Origin: Amblyornis subalaris
Taxonomy: Eukaryota; Chordata; Aves; Passeriformes; Ptilonorhynchidae
Reading direction: 5' to 3'
DNA length: 64,000 nucleotides
Assembly (NCBI GenBank): GCA_018881555.1
Contig: JACAXG010000205.1
Location: 1,035,031-1,099,030, forward strand
Shown: positions 35,500 to 64,000 of the stretch, piece by piece
Position numbering within the stretch: the first letter of the stretch is position 1
Layout of the letters: every line of letters starts with the position of its first letter
Made by a program: the position numbers and the translations under genes
Notes under the pieces: generated by a model
The model's database searches: none
Told to the model about the DNA's origin: nothing
Seen by the model: the letters and a program-made list of their open reading frames with translations, nothing else

Positions 35500-38400
35500 A
35501 ACTCACTCAATGAGAAAAATGCATCTGGAGTAGGAGGTCAAAGGTTCCATTAAACCTATGAACGTCATNTAGGTGCATGTCTCATGACTTTACTTGAACA
35601 CCTTCCTCAATCTGCAATATGAAATTCCTTTGGATATCTAAGAAATTCAACCTCTTCTCAGTGCCTACTTCCTTCTGCAGTTCAGTAGTTGGAAAAAAAA
35701 TAGGAGAATTAATACCAAAATTGCAAAGCAGAACAAGCCATATGCACTACTGACAGAAAATCCTTGGAGTGGGGGATATTTTGTTATACCAAACATAAAT
35801 AGTTATATTTGGCAAATGTAAAGATTTTGGAAGCCTTTCCTAAACAAGCATCTTTTCTTCCTGTGGTGTATGGTTCAGGTATGTTGACTTGAATGAGATG
35901 CCAAGTTTTCATACAGGAGTAGTTTGCCAAGGAAGCTGCTCCCTTTGGTGCATCCACAAACAGTTCTGGTGCTGCAATGAGAGGTTGCATTTTCTGTAGA
36001 CCTAAAATCCATTAGTTGTAATATAGAAAGGAGTTAAAACACTAAACGTGGAATAATTTTGTTCACTCCTTTCAAAACCCACCTATATAAAGCCTGCAAA
36101 GTTGACACAAAAACTATTGTTCAATTCTGCCCTGCCCAAGGATGCTTCTGCTCTCCTTGGGTCGCCCCAGAGACATCTCCAAAAGAACTTTCCACCAGCC
36201 TTTCCTAAAAAAAGCTGCTTGGTAGTACGAATGAGGTGGTTGCTCATGTGAAGGCCTGTGGTACTGGACTGATTACTTGGCATGACTGTGACAGCAAGCT
36301 GACTTAACCTTGTATTCAGAAAAGCTCTGAAGTGGTCAGCCTTATGCATGGACCCCAGACATGGAGTTTTGATTGTGATGTCCTTGTGGGACAGTATACC
36401 AGCTCCTCAGCAATGGTTCCTGTGGCAGTAGAGTCCTCCAAGCATACACTAGGGAAAACACAGCAACTTGTTGTTACAATAAAGCCACGATGAAGCAGCT
36501 GTGCCTCCCAGCTTGGGAAAGTTCTTGCTTCATGGACTCTCAGTCTGAGAATTGCATTTGAAGAACGATTACCGCTTGTTTTGGTGTCACCTAGAGAGGT
36601 CCCCTGGCAGCAGGTTGGTGAATTTCGAAATGAGGTAGCACAAGTGAACCTTGCTGTTTCAACAACCAGAAAGAAGGGAGCTCGAGGTGAATGACCTTGG
36701 CTCTGTCTTTGTGGGATGTGGGGGCAATATGATACTGGCTGTCAGGGTAGATTTCTCAAAGTTGATTTGTTTGTGCTCAGAAAAACCAGAAAATAATAGG
36801 TTCTAGAGTTGAACATGCTGAGCATTTAACTCGGGTAAACTAATGTATCTCAGGCCCAGAGAACTGTTCTCATACAATTCTTCCATGTTCCTGTGAATCA
36901 TGTATTGAGTTGATTTGAGCAGCTAAACAAACAGGCAAGAAAGCAGCTCACACCCTAAGGTTTTCTAGTTTAGAAAAGCTGAATCTGTGAACTGTTGGAA
37001 ACACAGCAATGTGTGCTCTTTTTACTGTGTTGGGTTTTCATTTGTCTTGAAAATGAGATTTAAGAAGAGTCTTGTTCAAGAAGCAGATTTTAATGAAGAA
37101 TCTAAAAGAAAAAACTCCAGAAAGCTGTTCACCAAACTAATACCATTAGCTGCTTGTCATGTATCCATGACAGGCTTAGGAATGTCTTGATTGATGGTTT
37201 ATTGCAATCTTAACTTCAAAATATATTTTGCAAGAAAGATTTCCTGCATTTTTTACTCATATGAAGTCAGTTAAGCTGTATCATGTTGCTTAAAGATCTG
37301 AAATATACACAGATTAGGGGAAAAAAAAGCTATTTCAGCTTTATTAGGAGTATGTTNCATTTAGTGACAGAAACTTGGCACGATGTAATCAGATTTCTGT
37401 TAAATACCAAAAGGNGGGGAAAATACCAAAAACAGGAGAAAATGAGCATAACTATGAATATACTTATGATTTTGTTGGTTTTGTGGGTGTTCAGGAAGCC
37501 ACAGAACAGTGTGATGAGGAGCTGGCATTGGTCACATGGCATGAGAGTGCACACCAGACTGCTGCCACACTTAACATACAAGGTAAGCATGCCTGTGGTT
37601 GTCTATAGACATTTCTCACATGTACATGTAAGAGTGCAAGTTCTTTGGGATGTTCCACAGAGGGAACAGAGGGATGTTTAGTATCAGATTTACTTATTTG
37701 ATATATCAGGCATTACATGTGATCTGGATTTAAAAGAGTGATACAGGAGTATGCTGAAATCACAAGACAAGCACACTGTAGCAAGGGCAAGATACAGTGG
37801 AATCACAATACAAATGTCATTTCCATTAGAGGTTCCTATATTCTCCACCACCATGGTGCCCCAGGAAGTAATACATGGGCTGAGGCCAGCTCAAGTCAGT
37901 TGCTTACTTCAGATTTCATTTGCTGGGGTGGCTGGCTCAGGAAGACATGATTCTCCAGCAGTTATCCAGTGCCAGGATTGTCATCAAAGAAGGGGAGCAG
38001 AAAGAAGATGCTTTGTGGAAGAGTGTGGTTCTGCACNATTAAGAACTCCCACTCTTTTCAAGCTGGCACATCACAGGCAAAAAGTGATCAGCATCTGCAC
38101 TTGGCACCCCTGAAATAGCTGAAATTACATAGCCCCTGTGTTATACTTTTCTTGAGGCCAGCAGATGCCCATCTGAGAGGAACTGTCCTTTTGCACTCAT
38201 ATCAGATGCTCTCCTGTTGCGAACTGCTGCCCTCCATGAGTATTTCTCCAAGTAAGGCAGGGTTTGGGGCTTTTGCAATCCAAGATCATTAATGCTTCTG
38301 CTTCTACCAGAGCTGCTTTCAAAGGGAACAGAAATCTTTACAGTGCAAAAATGAAACTTGCTTTTCCTTTTTGGTTTGGATGCTAGATGCTTCTTGGACT

Positions 38401-38830
38401 TAGAAAAATGCTTTCCTTGTTGTTTCCTCGTGTGTAGCAGATCTCCTAAGCCCTACGCATTGAATTGGAGACAATGAATATTATGGGTGCATGCTCATTT
38501 GCTATCTGCCAGACCATTCCCATTTCTACTCTCTGACTCCTTGATGAAAAGAGAAGGGATTTGCCTTATTTCAGCAAGGGGCCTGAAATATTACAAGACT
38601 AACTCCAGTAGTAACAGATATTTTTAAGTGCTTTCCCGGTACGTAAAACATGCATTAAAACAAAAGAATGCAGGTAACCTATTTTGATTTCCAGAAGCAA
38701 GCGAAGTTAAAGCACTCACATTTCAACTAAATTGAAATCTATCTTCTTTCACAATCACTTAACCCAGTTGATTTTGTTCAGTAGAAGTGTACTCTGTTAG
38801 CAGATTGGTTAATAGGGAAACTCANAGCAT
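35500..38830. other. Spacer between the convergent 3' ends of STARD3NL and MLH1
   Basis: About 3.3 kb with no recognised gene. Several frames stay open for 60-130 codons (for example 37283-37681 and 37751-38113, +) but show no known motif or splice structure. Confidence 0.6.
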
Positions 38831-38840
38831 AAGTGGAGAT

Positions 38841-38846
38841 TTTATT
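38841..38846 (-). terminator. Candidate poly(A) signal of MLH1
   Basis: The plus-strand TTTATT reads AATAAA on the MLH1 strand, about 225 nt past the stop. An ATTAAA variant also lies only about 11 nt past the stop (39059-39054), which seems too near. The choice is inferred from spacing. Confidence 0.5.
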
Positions 38847-39069
38847 TTGGGGGATTTCAGTTGGGTTTAGACAAAACTAAAATGATTCTTTTTATACTTT
38901 GAGCAACAGAAGGAAAATAGACCATGTGCTGTCATATTAGTAGTTTAGTATCACACTAAATCCCTTCTTTCTTTCCTCCACCAAGATTCCAGCTTTATCT
39001 TCTACTAAGTAAAACTGAACAAATGTGAATGGTGTCTATCCAAAAAANCAGTCTTTAATAACTACTTGC

Positions 39070-55765
<16,696 letters not shown>

Positions 55766-56097
55766 CTGCTGTGAGTGCCATGGCATGTGTGTCCATCGAG
55801 GCTGAGCTCTGTGCTTATGACAGCAGGACATACTGCACTGGGTATTTGACTGCAGCACGTGTGCCACTACATGTCTGTGATCACAGGATGCTTTCCAGGG
55901 TATCCCTTGTATGCATTGTGATGTATGTTTCTGCCATCGCTGTACATGTTGTTACTCAGGAATTGCTCAGAAATATAAAGCAGATCCTTATTTGTGCAAT
56001 GACTGAAACTTGGCAGCAAGTCCCAAGCTTTCGGGTCTCCTGAGGTTTGGAACACTTGTCCAGCAGAGCTCTTGCTTTCTCCAGCAGTGCATATGGA

Positions 56098-56284
56098 AGG
56101 GGTGATTAAGCACTGGAATGGACTGCCCAGGGAGGTGGTGGAGTCAACATTCCTGGAGGTGTTCAAGAAACGACTGGATGTGGCGCTTGGTGGCATGGTC
56201 TAGTTGACAAGGTGGTGATCAGGCAGAGTTTGGACTTGATGATCTCAGAGGTCTTTCCCAGCCTGAACGATTCTGTGATTCTGT
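56098..56284 (+). mobile_element. CR1 3' fragment
   Basis: TTAAGCACTGGAATGGACTG, CCCAGGGAGGTGGTGGAGTC, GGACTTGATGATCTCAGAGG and TTCTGTGATTCTGT. Confidence 0.94.
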
Positions 56285-56289
56285 ACAAC

Positions 56290-58330
56290 CCCGTGTGTCG
56301 CTCTGGGTCTCATGGTTGGAGCATGACCAGTATCCAGGAGACAGGAAGCCTCTTCCCCTCCTTGCAGCTATGGCCGAGACCCTAGCCATGGTGCAATGAA
56401 ACCTGTTGCTCTTGCAGTGATCCTGACCAGGACGGTTGCACACAAAGGAGTTAGTGGAACGCATATGAATTAAACTGCTGCATGCCCAGCGTGGCTTTGG
56501 GCCTGTGTTTTGCTGCACAAACCCCTTATCCCCAAGAGAGTCTCAGCTCACTGTAAAGGAGGAGGCTGCTGGCATCTCCCCCTCCATACCAGAAATTACA
56601 CCACCTGCCTGGCCTTGCTCTTCTCTAGAAATGCAGCAAGGAGTTCTCTTGTGCACTTCCTTTCTGTCTTACAGCAGAAACGATGAATGGATTTTCTTTT
56701 ATGCAAGAAAATCCTACAACAGCTTGAAAGACCCAAATGAGGTTACCCTTTCTACAGACAGGGTCTGCATGGTGCAGTGCACTTGCACTGGAGGCCCATT
56801 CAAGGCTTCACAACTTAAGGCTCCCCGTAGCAAAAGGGATGTAAGATTATCTGTACTATTGGAGGCCAGCAGTCCTGCCCCGCCACCTCCCGGCCTGTGG
56901 CTTCCCAAACCTCAGGGTTGCAGTGACAGCTACCTTGGCCATGAGGCACTTTTGCTTTGACTTGCAGGAAAAGATTCAGGAGCTTGGTACAAGCCCACCT
57001 GTTAGTGTGAATGGGGCAGGTGGCAAAGGGTTAATAGGGACAAAGAGAGGGCGACCTACTGTACACTAACCTTGACTGTGTACTGACCTGGGAAGCACCA
57101 GGAATGTGGGGAGCACTGAACTTCAGATTTGGTGAATCTGGCTCTGCTACAGGATCTGAACTTGGGGGAGGAATCTGTTTTCAGTGTCCTTGGACAGTCT
57201 GCTACAAGCCCCAGCCAGAGCAGCTGGAAATGGGAGTAGGAATCTGCTGGATCTCTGCCGTTGATATGGGACAGAAGACATTTACTCAATCTCTTCATTG
57301 TCCGTACTGTTGCTCACAGCTATTTGCACTGTCACTATCTGGCCTGGACCAGCCAGCAGGAAAACCTTCACCTTTATTCCTTATATCTATGTTAGAGTTT
57401 GTATCATAGAGATGCAGCTCATTTTACTGGATGTTGCTTGCATGAAGCCTTAAAATTTGTGTTGTCTGTGCCAAAATCCTAATTTCCATGGGGAAGCTGA
57501 TGTGAAAAAGTCTATTTCTCTGTTTGGCTGCAAGGAGCCATCAAAAGATTTTTTCATATTTGCATTGCAACTGTCCCAACTTGAGGTCAGCCCCCCGTTC
57601 ACACCTTGCAAACTTTGCTCTGACACATTCCAGTTTGGATTGTTTTGTGTGACAATGTGTTAAAAAAGAGAAACATTAGTATCAACCTAATTGCTAAAAA
57701 TAATTCACCAGAGAAGCCTGGGAAAGATATATGTGAAATACTTATTTGAATTTTAGACTGTTAGGTTTTCTTTTTACTAATAAAGAATGTATGAATTTGT
57801 TTTTATTAAAGCAAATAAACTCCAAATTGTCTAGATTTCATTTTAAATAATTTAGGAAGATATAACCGGTGTATTGTGATGCCAGGGCTCAGAAGTGGCA
57901 TTGGGGCAAAAGAAGTGGTGAAGAACAAATGGAAAGACCCTGTGGGAATCTTAATGCTTTTTAAGATCCCAAAGAGGAAAGCTGATACATTTAGCAATCA
58001 ATGCTATGAAATTTCAGAAGGCAAGAATTAGTTTCTTAGAAAGACACAAAACTGAAACAGTCTCACAGTAATTAGAGAAATATAGCGAGTTTTTTCCCAT
58101 GAGACACAGAGGATCATTTAATTAAAAAAAAAATTAAATAATGCAATGGAAGAGCTGCAATCTAACCAAAATCTGTCATGCTGGGAAGAGATGGCCTAAG
58201 TGTCAGTAAACAATATGGATTTTGAATGCTTTTACTATAAAATCTATTTTCTTAAATGCAAAGATCTATTTAGTTTTGGGTCTGATAATCTTAATCTAAT
58301 ACATTCTTTCAGCTATAACAAAGAAGTTTT
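56290..58330. other. Intergenic, no gene recognised
   Basis: One 151-codon open frame (56505-56960, +) is Pro/Ser-rich at its end and matches no family I recognise. No exon-like structure was found. Confidence 0.55.
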
Positions 58331-58337
58331 TTAAAAT

Positions 58338-58530
58338 GAGGGTGGTAAAACATGGGAACAGGTTATGCAGGGAGGTGGTGGCAGCCCCATCCCTGTAAAC
58401 ATTCAGGATCAGGTTGGATGGGGCTCTGAGCAACCTGGTCTAGTTGAAGATGTCCCTGATCATGGCAGGGGAGTTGAGCTAAATGATTTTTTAAGGTCCT
58501 TTCCAACCCAAACTACTCTGTTTCTGTCAT
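58338..58530 (+). mobile_element. CR1 3' fragment
   Basis: GGTTATGCAGGGAGGTGGTG, CAGGTTGGATGGGGCTCTGA, CAACCTGGTCTAGTTGAAGA and GGTCCTTTCCAACCCAAAC. Confidence 0.92.
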
Positions 58531-58534
58531 ACTG

Positions 58535-61390
58535 TATACCATTTTGAAGTCCTAGCCACTCATTACCTGCAGCATGTACTTACTATCCCAACTCAAATAT
58601 ATTAGGAAGCCCAGAAAATAGATTTGAAACTTATTTGTAAGTTGTTACTGACCCTTTCAAAGTCAACATTGCTTTATTTGCCTTGAGCAGTTAAAAGAGA
58701 CTATTAAGAAATAGTAAATAAGGTTTAAGAAAGAATTGGAGCATGGGATTGTAGCACAGGGGAAGCAAATAAATCCTGGCTGGCACAACACTGTCTTCTT
58801 TGCGAAACTAGAACCCGAGACTACATCCTGTAACATAAGGCTGCAAAAAGGCAGAGATCTGCTACACTGAAGAAAGGACTGAACATTGATGAAATCAATT
58901 TGAAAGATTAAGATTATTAGGGTTTTGACTGCAGCTCAAGCAGAATAGGAGGTTAAAAGATGAGGATTGCTTGAACAAAAAAGCCTGATTGTTTGTTTGT
59001 TTTTAAAGAGAAGCAAGTTGAGCAGCATTCCAGTATGCTACTACTTTTACAGAATTCCTTGTAAAAAACAGGTTGTTTTTTTTTATGACTTCCAATTATC
59101 TGGAAATGTCTTCTCATTCACCCTTAAATAACTTCCCATGATGTGCCTGTTAGTGGAAAATGGCATCTTTCACCCTTCTTACAGTATTTAATGTCAAACT
59201 GCAGCACAGTTTATGACAGTTTCTCCAAAATGCCTCCGGTTGCCTAGGAAGAGATAACTGGAAGAATGCAAACAAAGAACCTTGATTCACAGACCTCTGC
59301 TTCTTTTCAGCTTGTCTTGACAGGAACCCAGAGTGTCCAGGCAGCTCTTTTAACCCTTGCAGAATACAGATCCACTCTTCTTGCAGTGAATTTCCTGCAT
59401 CTTGAGGATGCAGAATAAAATATTAACACAGAATTTGTGCGAAGAAGGTTGGCTGTCTATCAATAGCAGAAGCAATTGCACTGGCAGTACTGATGTGTTA
59501 CTAAACCTATTTACAGAGAAGGAACTGCTTTGAGTTAATGCAGTGCCTACCTAAACCCACACACACACAAAACCCCACATCCCATGACAGAAAAAAAAGT
59601 ATCAGACTCATGTTCCACTGAAATCAGATTATCCCATATGTAATTCAGGACAACAACTGACACAGGATCACTTGTTTAGCTACAGCTAATTTTATTCTGA
59701 GTTGGTCACTCATGGTCCAGGGTTTGGTGAAAACATGCTTCTACGAGTAGAACAGCTGCTCAAGACTACGTGTCACCTGCCTTTACATAGAGCCTCAGGT
59801 ATTTGCATAAGGCAAGAGGAGTTTTGGCTGGACTATATTGCCCCAATTAAGATTTTTTTTGGTCCTAGTTTATAGTGCATTTTTATGAGTTCTGAAGGAA
59901 AGTAGGTTCTGGAAGCTCATGGTGAGAAGATAACTTTAAAGTATTTACATCCCCTCATCATACCCTGGGAATGCAGTCCTATCAGGTAAGGAGTTACTGG
60001 TAAGTCCTGGAGCACTCAGATGAACAGGATGATTTGTTCAAGACCCTACAGGACATGCCTGATAGAATTTGAAATCAGAGTTCTTTCTTTTTTTGTCAGT
60101 ATGTTAACCATATTATCGCTTCTCTACCCAGAACATGGGCATTTATTTCTATTTTAAAACACCTATAAGTTGCTTTTCCTAGGGAAGAAAAATACTCTGC
60201 TGTACAAGCTGAAGATTTGTTACACTCTGAGACTGACAGGAAAAATGGGACACAATATATATGTGGAGTTCCCTTAATGCAATGTGTGTATGGGAACTTG
60301 CTCTCCATTGGTTCTCAACTGTTTGAATTTCTGTTCTTTCTTTTATATCTGAACTGGTTTAACAGATTATCATGCTGTAATGACCACTGTGCTTGTCCTC
60401 ATAGCCTGGGACCTCTGGTACCATACCATTTTTGATTCTTCTACCTCCCATTTTGTTCTAGGATAACAGATAACACAGTCAACGAAAAATAAGTGTGTTG
60501 TCACAATCACCTAAAGGTAACCCAAAACCAACCTGACCACTGGGTAGTTGCTATCACTGCTGAAATCAGTCATAATCAGCTTGTGCCAACATAACACAGA
60601 CGAGTGCTGAGACCCTGCCCTGTCAAGCCGATGAAAATCCTTTCGGCTTTCATTTGTAATAGCAAAGATAGTATTTACTTGACTGCAGGCTAAGTCCTGA
60701 TTCTTAGAGAGGGCACTGCTGTAGGCAAGGCAGTTTGTACTTGTCCTTTGCAACCCTACCAGAGCATTACTTGTTTTCCCTTCATCTGACATTAAAAACT
60801 GTCACAAGCAGAGTGCTTATGAAAATTAATCACACATCACTATGAAGGCAGCATTTTCCATGCTCCTATAATGGTATAAAAAAGGAATTTATGAGACCAA
60901 ATTTATGCCAACTTTTTTTTCTCTCCCATTACAGTAACTGCATCATTCCATGGTGTTTGATTTTCCAAGTTACTGTTCACAATAACAATAGTTTTTCTGA
61001 TATTCTACTTATATTTTGCTTTGAAACAAAAAATCTTCTGGACCAATCAGGAAGATGAAAATAAAGGGCCTGCTTTATTCCTTCATTTTTGTAACTTATT
61101 TCCCATGTGACTGTGTGTTCTTCAGCATCTAAGAGTTATTTTATGAAGTATTTTGTGAGGTCTGCATGGTGTAATACTACCGCATAACATAGTATGTATT
61201 CTGTTGCTGTTTTTTTCCCTCAAGGATTTAGTATATTCTGAAAGATCAGGTTTTTTTGGCATAGTGTCAGAAGAAGCTTAAGATGAACATAAAAGTACCA
61301 TATTAACTACGCAGAATTACTATATATTAATGGAAAAAATTAGAGAAAAAACAAATTTTAAGTTATATACAGGTATCTTCATCTTGAGAC
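58535..61390. other. Intergenic, no gene recognised
   Basis: AT-rich DNA without recognised coding exons, RNA genes or interspersed repeats. Confidence 0.55.
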
Positions 61391-61394
61391 ATAA

Positions 61395-61597
61395 GAAAGA
61401 AGTTTTTTATAGTCAGAACAATCAGCCATGGCGAAAACCTTCCCAAAGATGCAGAAGAGCCCCCAATCACTGGAGGTTTCCAAGGTGCAACTGGACATGA
61501 TGCTAGATAATGTCATAATCCCTTTCCCACCAAAAATTGGACTGGGTGAACTTTGAAGGCTCCTTCCAACCTGGGCTATTCTACGGTTCCATGATTA
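61395..61597 (+). mobile_element. CR1 3' fragment
   Basis: ATCACTGGAGGTTTCCAAGG, GTGCAACTGGACATGATGC, GGCTCCTTCCAACCTGGGCT and ATTCTACGGTTCCATGATTA. Older and more diverged than the others. Confidence 0.88.
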
Positions 61598-61599
61598 TT

Positions 61600-62905
61600 G
61601 CATGACTGGACTGCAGGAAAAAAATAATTGTTTTCTAATGTTTTCAATGCCAGTAAATACTGAGGGTGTTTTAACCTAATTTTTATTGTGATTAAAGTCC
61701 CATTTTGATTTTGCTCTGTAACTCCAACACATTACAAGAATGGACGAAATACACGTGCTGAAGTTTCAATATCCTGGCCTTTCCTGTAATAGATGAACTA
61801 ACTCCTGTGGGACGTTTGAGTCTTGGGCTAAGAAGTCTCTAAAGACCTCTATTTTACTGAACTTTCTAAGGTAAAATAAATATAGGAAAAAAAAAAAAAG
61901 GCAGCTTTATTTCCAGAAAGAAGTGCAATAGGGAATAAGCCATACTTTTTCACCTCCAGTGACCTGCATGCTCTAAAATTTAGAAGTCACATGTTAGGAC
62001 ATAGGTAATTCAGTTACTGGGCAAGGAAAATTTTTACCACCACTGTTCTCAGGGTATTTAGTTTCTCTTCAATGGACGTCAAGAGTAGCAAAAGCACTGC
62101 GGACTTCAGTCAGCTCTGCCAAATTTTCACTCGTGAGTTTCCTTTGTGTGGAGAGCCCGTGCTCCAATAACAAGGAAGCCTAAAGCAAATAGCTACAAAC
62201 CTAACCAGAGGGAGATCGCTTGCTGCAATATAGGATATATTCCATAACTGTAAGAACACCATGACTGCAGAATCACATAAAATTTGCATTATATTCTGCA
62301 GAAGTTTTGGGGGATTTTAGATAATATTATCCACACCATGTAATTCAGAATTTGCTGCCTGCTTGTGCTATAATGAAAAATATAATGAAATAATTTTGTA
62401 AGCCCACAGGAGTTAAAAAAGCTGTGGAAATCTTTCCAAGAACTTTGAATAAGTAGTATTCAGATGTTAAATTAAATAAATTCCTGCTACTTTTGAAAGT
62501 AATCGGAGTATGTCACAGCTATATTGTGTTCCTCTAGTAGTATGATAGTAAATGTGTAAACCAGATGTGCCTTTTTTCAGACAAGGCTCTTTTCTTGACA
62601 AACTAGAACGGACACACAAGCAATGTTTTTCACCACTTCCCATGTGAGTGAGAGGGTTGGGTGTAGTGCTCAGTAAGAAGTACATAATTCAGGAAGAGAA
62701 GTCCTGCCAGCATCTCCAGAACAAGGCAAAAGTCTAGAGAGAGACCAAACAAGCAGTCCTACGGCTGGAGGAAACATCCCGCATGGATGCTCAGTTGTAC
62801 AGGAATGGCCATGTCAGCCACGCTGTACCCCTGGGATGGAGGGGATCACATTAGCTCCATTGGAAGGTCCTGGAGGATGGGTGGCAGAAGGTTTCCTTTT
62901 CCATA
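61600..62905. other. Intergenic, no gene recognised
   Basis: Nothing supported beyond short A-runs. Confidence 0.5.
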
Positions 62906-63699
62906 GTCTCTGTCATGGGCTGGTTTTGAGAGTTTGAATTACAAAAGGGGACATGAGAAATTTAGAAAAAGTTTGCACCTCTGAACTCATGATGGTGGTG
63001 CTCACTGTTGTCAGTAAAAGCAAATACCTCCTGCTTAAAACTTGGCACGGACTCGTGACAAAAACAAACACAGAAAATCCTGCCAATCTCTCCTGCTGTG
63101 CAGCCAAAAGCATGCTGGTGCTGAGATCTGGATTGGAACATATTTGAATGAGTTGTCCTAGTAAACCTGCACAGATTCTTGACTAGTTTCCTGATGCATA
63201 AACATCTCCTGACATTTGGGCATCTCTTCCCAGGAGCGTTCATCTTCCTTTGTGTCACCAAGACTGTCACCTTTGTTTCTCACGAACTAAGGCTCAATGC
63301 CAGTCTCTCTTGCTAAAATCCTGTCCACTCCTTGGTGTCGTAGATGGCCATGTTCTTTGCTGATTAAAACTTGGTCTTCATGCTCCAAAGCACCTGATAG
63401 CCCTCTCCTACTGTTATTTTCATGATTGGCTTCATGCAGTCTTAGTGATCTCAGGGGTTTTGGCATTCCCATACCACACCATTGTGAGAGACTAAACTGT
63501 TAAGGGATAATGACTCAAAACATTCCCCTGTTTGTGACAAGGTGCTTTGTTGAAATGGAAGAGGTGAGCTTTTGGGTGTGTAATGACTAACCCCTGCTCT
63601 GGTAAGACAGAGGGTGAATGATGGGCTATGAGTGAGTTAGGAGACAATCCTGTGGAGACAGATGGTAATAGCTTACGGGTGCTGTTTCTCCTGAGGCTG

Positions 63700-64000
63700 A
63701 TTCCCTTTGTGGTTTTTTCCCAAAACTTCCTTTGAGAAGCCGTTCTGGGGGTGCAAATTCACCAAACCAACGAGGGATATCACCCGTGCAGTTATTAGCA
63801 CTGAGAAATACTCACACCCGGCATAGCCTAGCCACAAGTCCAGAAATAACGAGGCAGGAAGACTCTTAACGCACTACGTTCCACAGTCCAGGAAGTTTAT
63901 TCCAATCCAGCTGCAAAGGGGGTAGGAGGCCAAGAGGCCCAAAGAATGAAGGTCGTGGGTTTTTAAACCCGTGCGCTCGGGGGGGGGGGGGGGGGGGGGG
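63700..64000 (-). mobile_element. Probable LTR fragment, truncated by the window end
   Basis: Read on the - strand it has a TATA-like TTTAAAA (about 63961-63967), then a poly(A) signal in GGAATAAACTTCC (about 63893-63905) and then a CpG-containing stretch, the order expected of U3-R-U5. The 5' end is missing behind the terminal poly-G, and the 3' end and primer-binding site were not fixed. Sequence inward to about 62912, where TGTCATGGGCTGGTTTTGAG looks like an LTR-type start, may belong to the same element. Family not assigned. Confidence 0.4.
63980..64000. repeat. Terminal poly-G run
   Basis: An uninterrupted G run reaches the last base. It is probably an assembly edge in a G-rich repeat. 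Confidence 0.85.

Noticed and set aside
39054..39059. ATTAAA as the MLH1 poly(A) signal
   Set aside because: It lies only about 11 nt after the stop. The AATAAA at 38846-38841 gives a more usual 3'UTR length.
56505..56960. Possible single-exon gene of 151 codons
   Set aside because: No recognisable domain, conserved start context or neighbouring signals. Length is within chance for this composition.

Overview
This window is vertebrate nuclear DNA from a bird, most likely a passerine or a close relative. The avian signs are many truncated CR1 LINE tails, ERV-L type long terminal repeats of the kind common in songbird genomes, and a composite SINE with a tRNA-Ile head and a CR1 tail (TguSINE1-like). 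It carries two complete, spliced protein-coding genes that converge on each other. Single Ns about every kilobase, a homopolymer/N patch at 16857-16905 and a poly-G run at the right end indicate a draft assembly.

Layout. 1-10.4 kb is intergenic, with an ERV-L-like LTR in reverse (about 1820-2421), a full-length solo LTR (6768-7377) and a CR1 tail (10437-10725). A CpG-island promoter (about 10870-11760) then starts STARD3NL on the + strand: a noncoding first exon, an intron of about 12 kb full of CR1/SINE debris, seven coding exons (23584-34169), a 3'UTR intron and a poly(A) signal at 35381. All coding splice junctions were resolved and give a 234-residue protein. A spacer of about 3.4 kb follows. 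MLH1 lies on the - strand, stop at 39070 and start at 54904. All 19 coding exons were resolved and give a 749-residue protein. Its CpG island spans about 54590-55100, and a CR1 copy abuts it upstream. 55.8-64 kb holds three more CR1 tails, no recognisable gene, and probable LTR-element sequence cut off by the window end.

The two genes are not functionally related. STARD3NL is a cholesterol-binding late-endosome membrane protein that tethers endosomes to the ER through VAP proteins. MLH1 is the MutL-homologue subunit of DNA mismatch repair and meiotic crossover complexes. Their adjacency is a matter of synteny: in human they lie on different chromosomes (7p14 and 3p22).

I found no prokaryotic-type system, CRISPR array, functional RNA gene or novel multi-gene system. 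The points most worth following up are regulatory and structural: upstream ORFs and a CLEAR-like E-box in STARD3NL, a CTCF-like site and CR1 abutment at the MLH1 promoter, and several inverted or low-complexity repeats.
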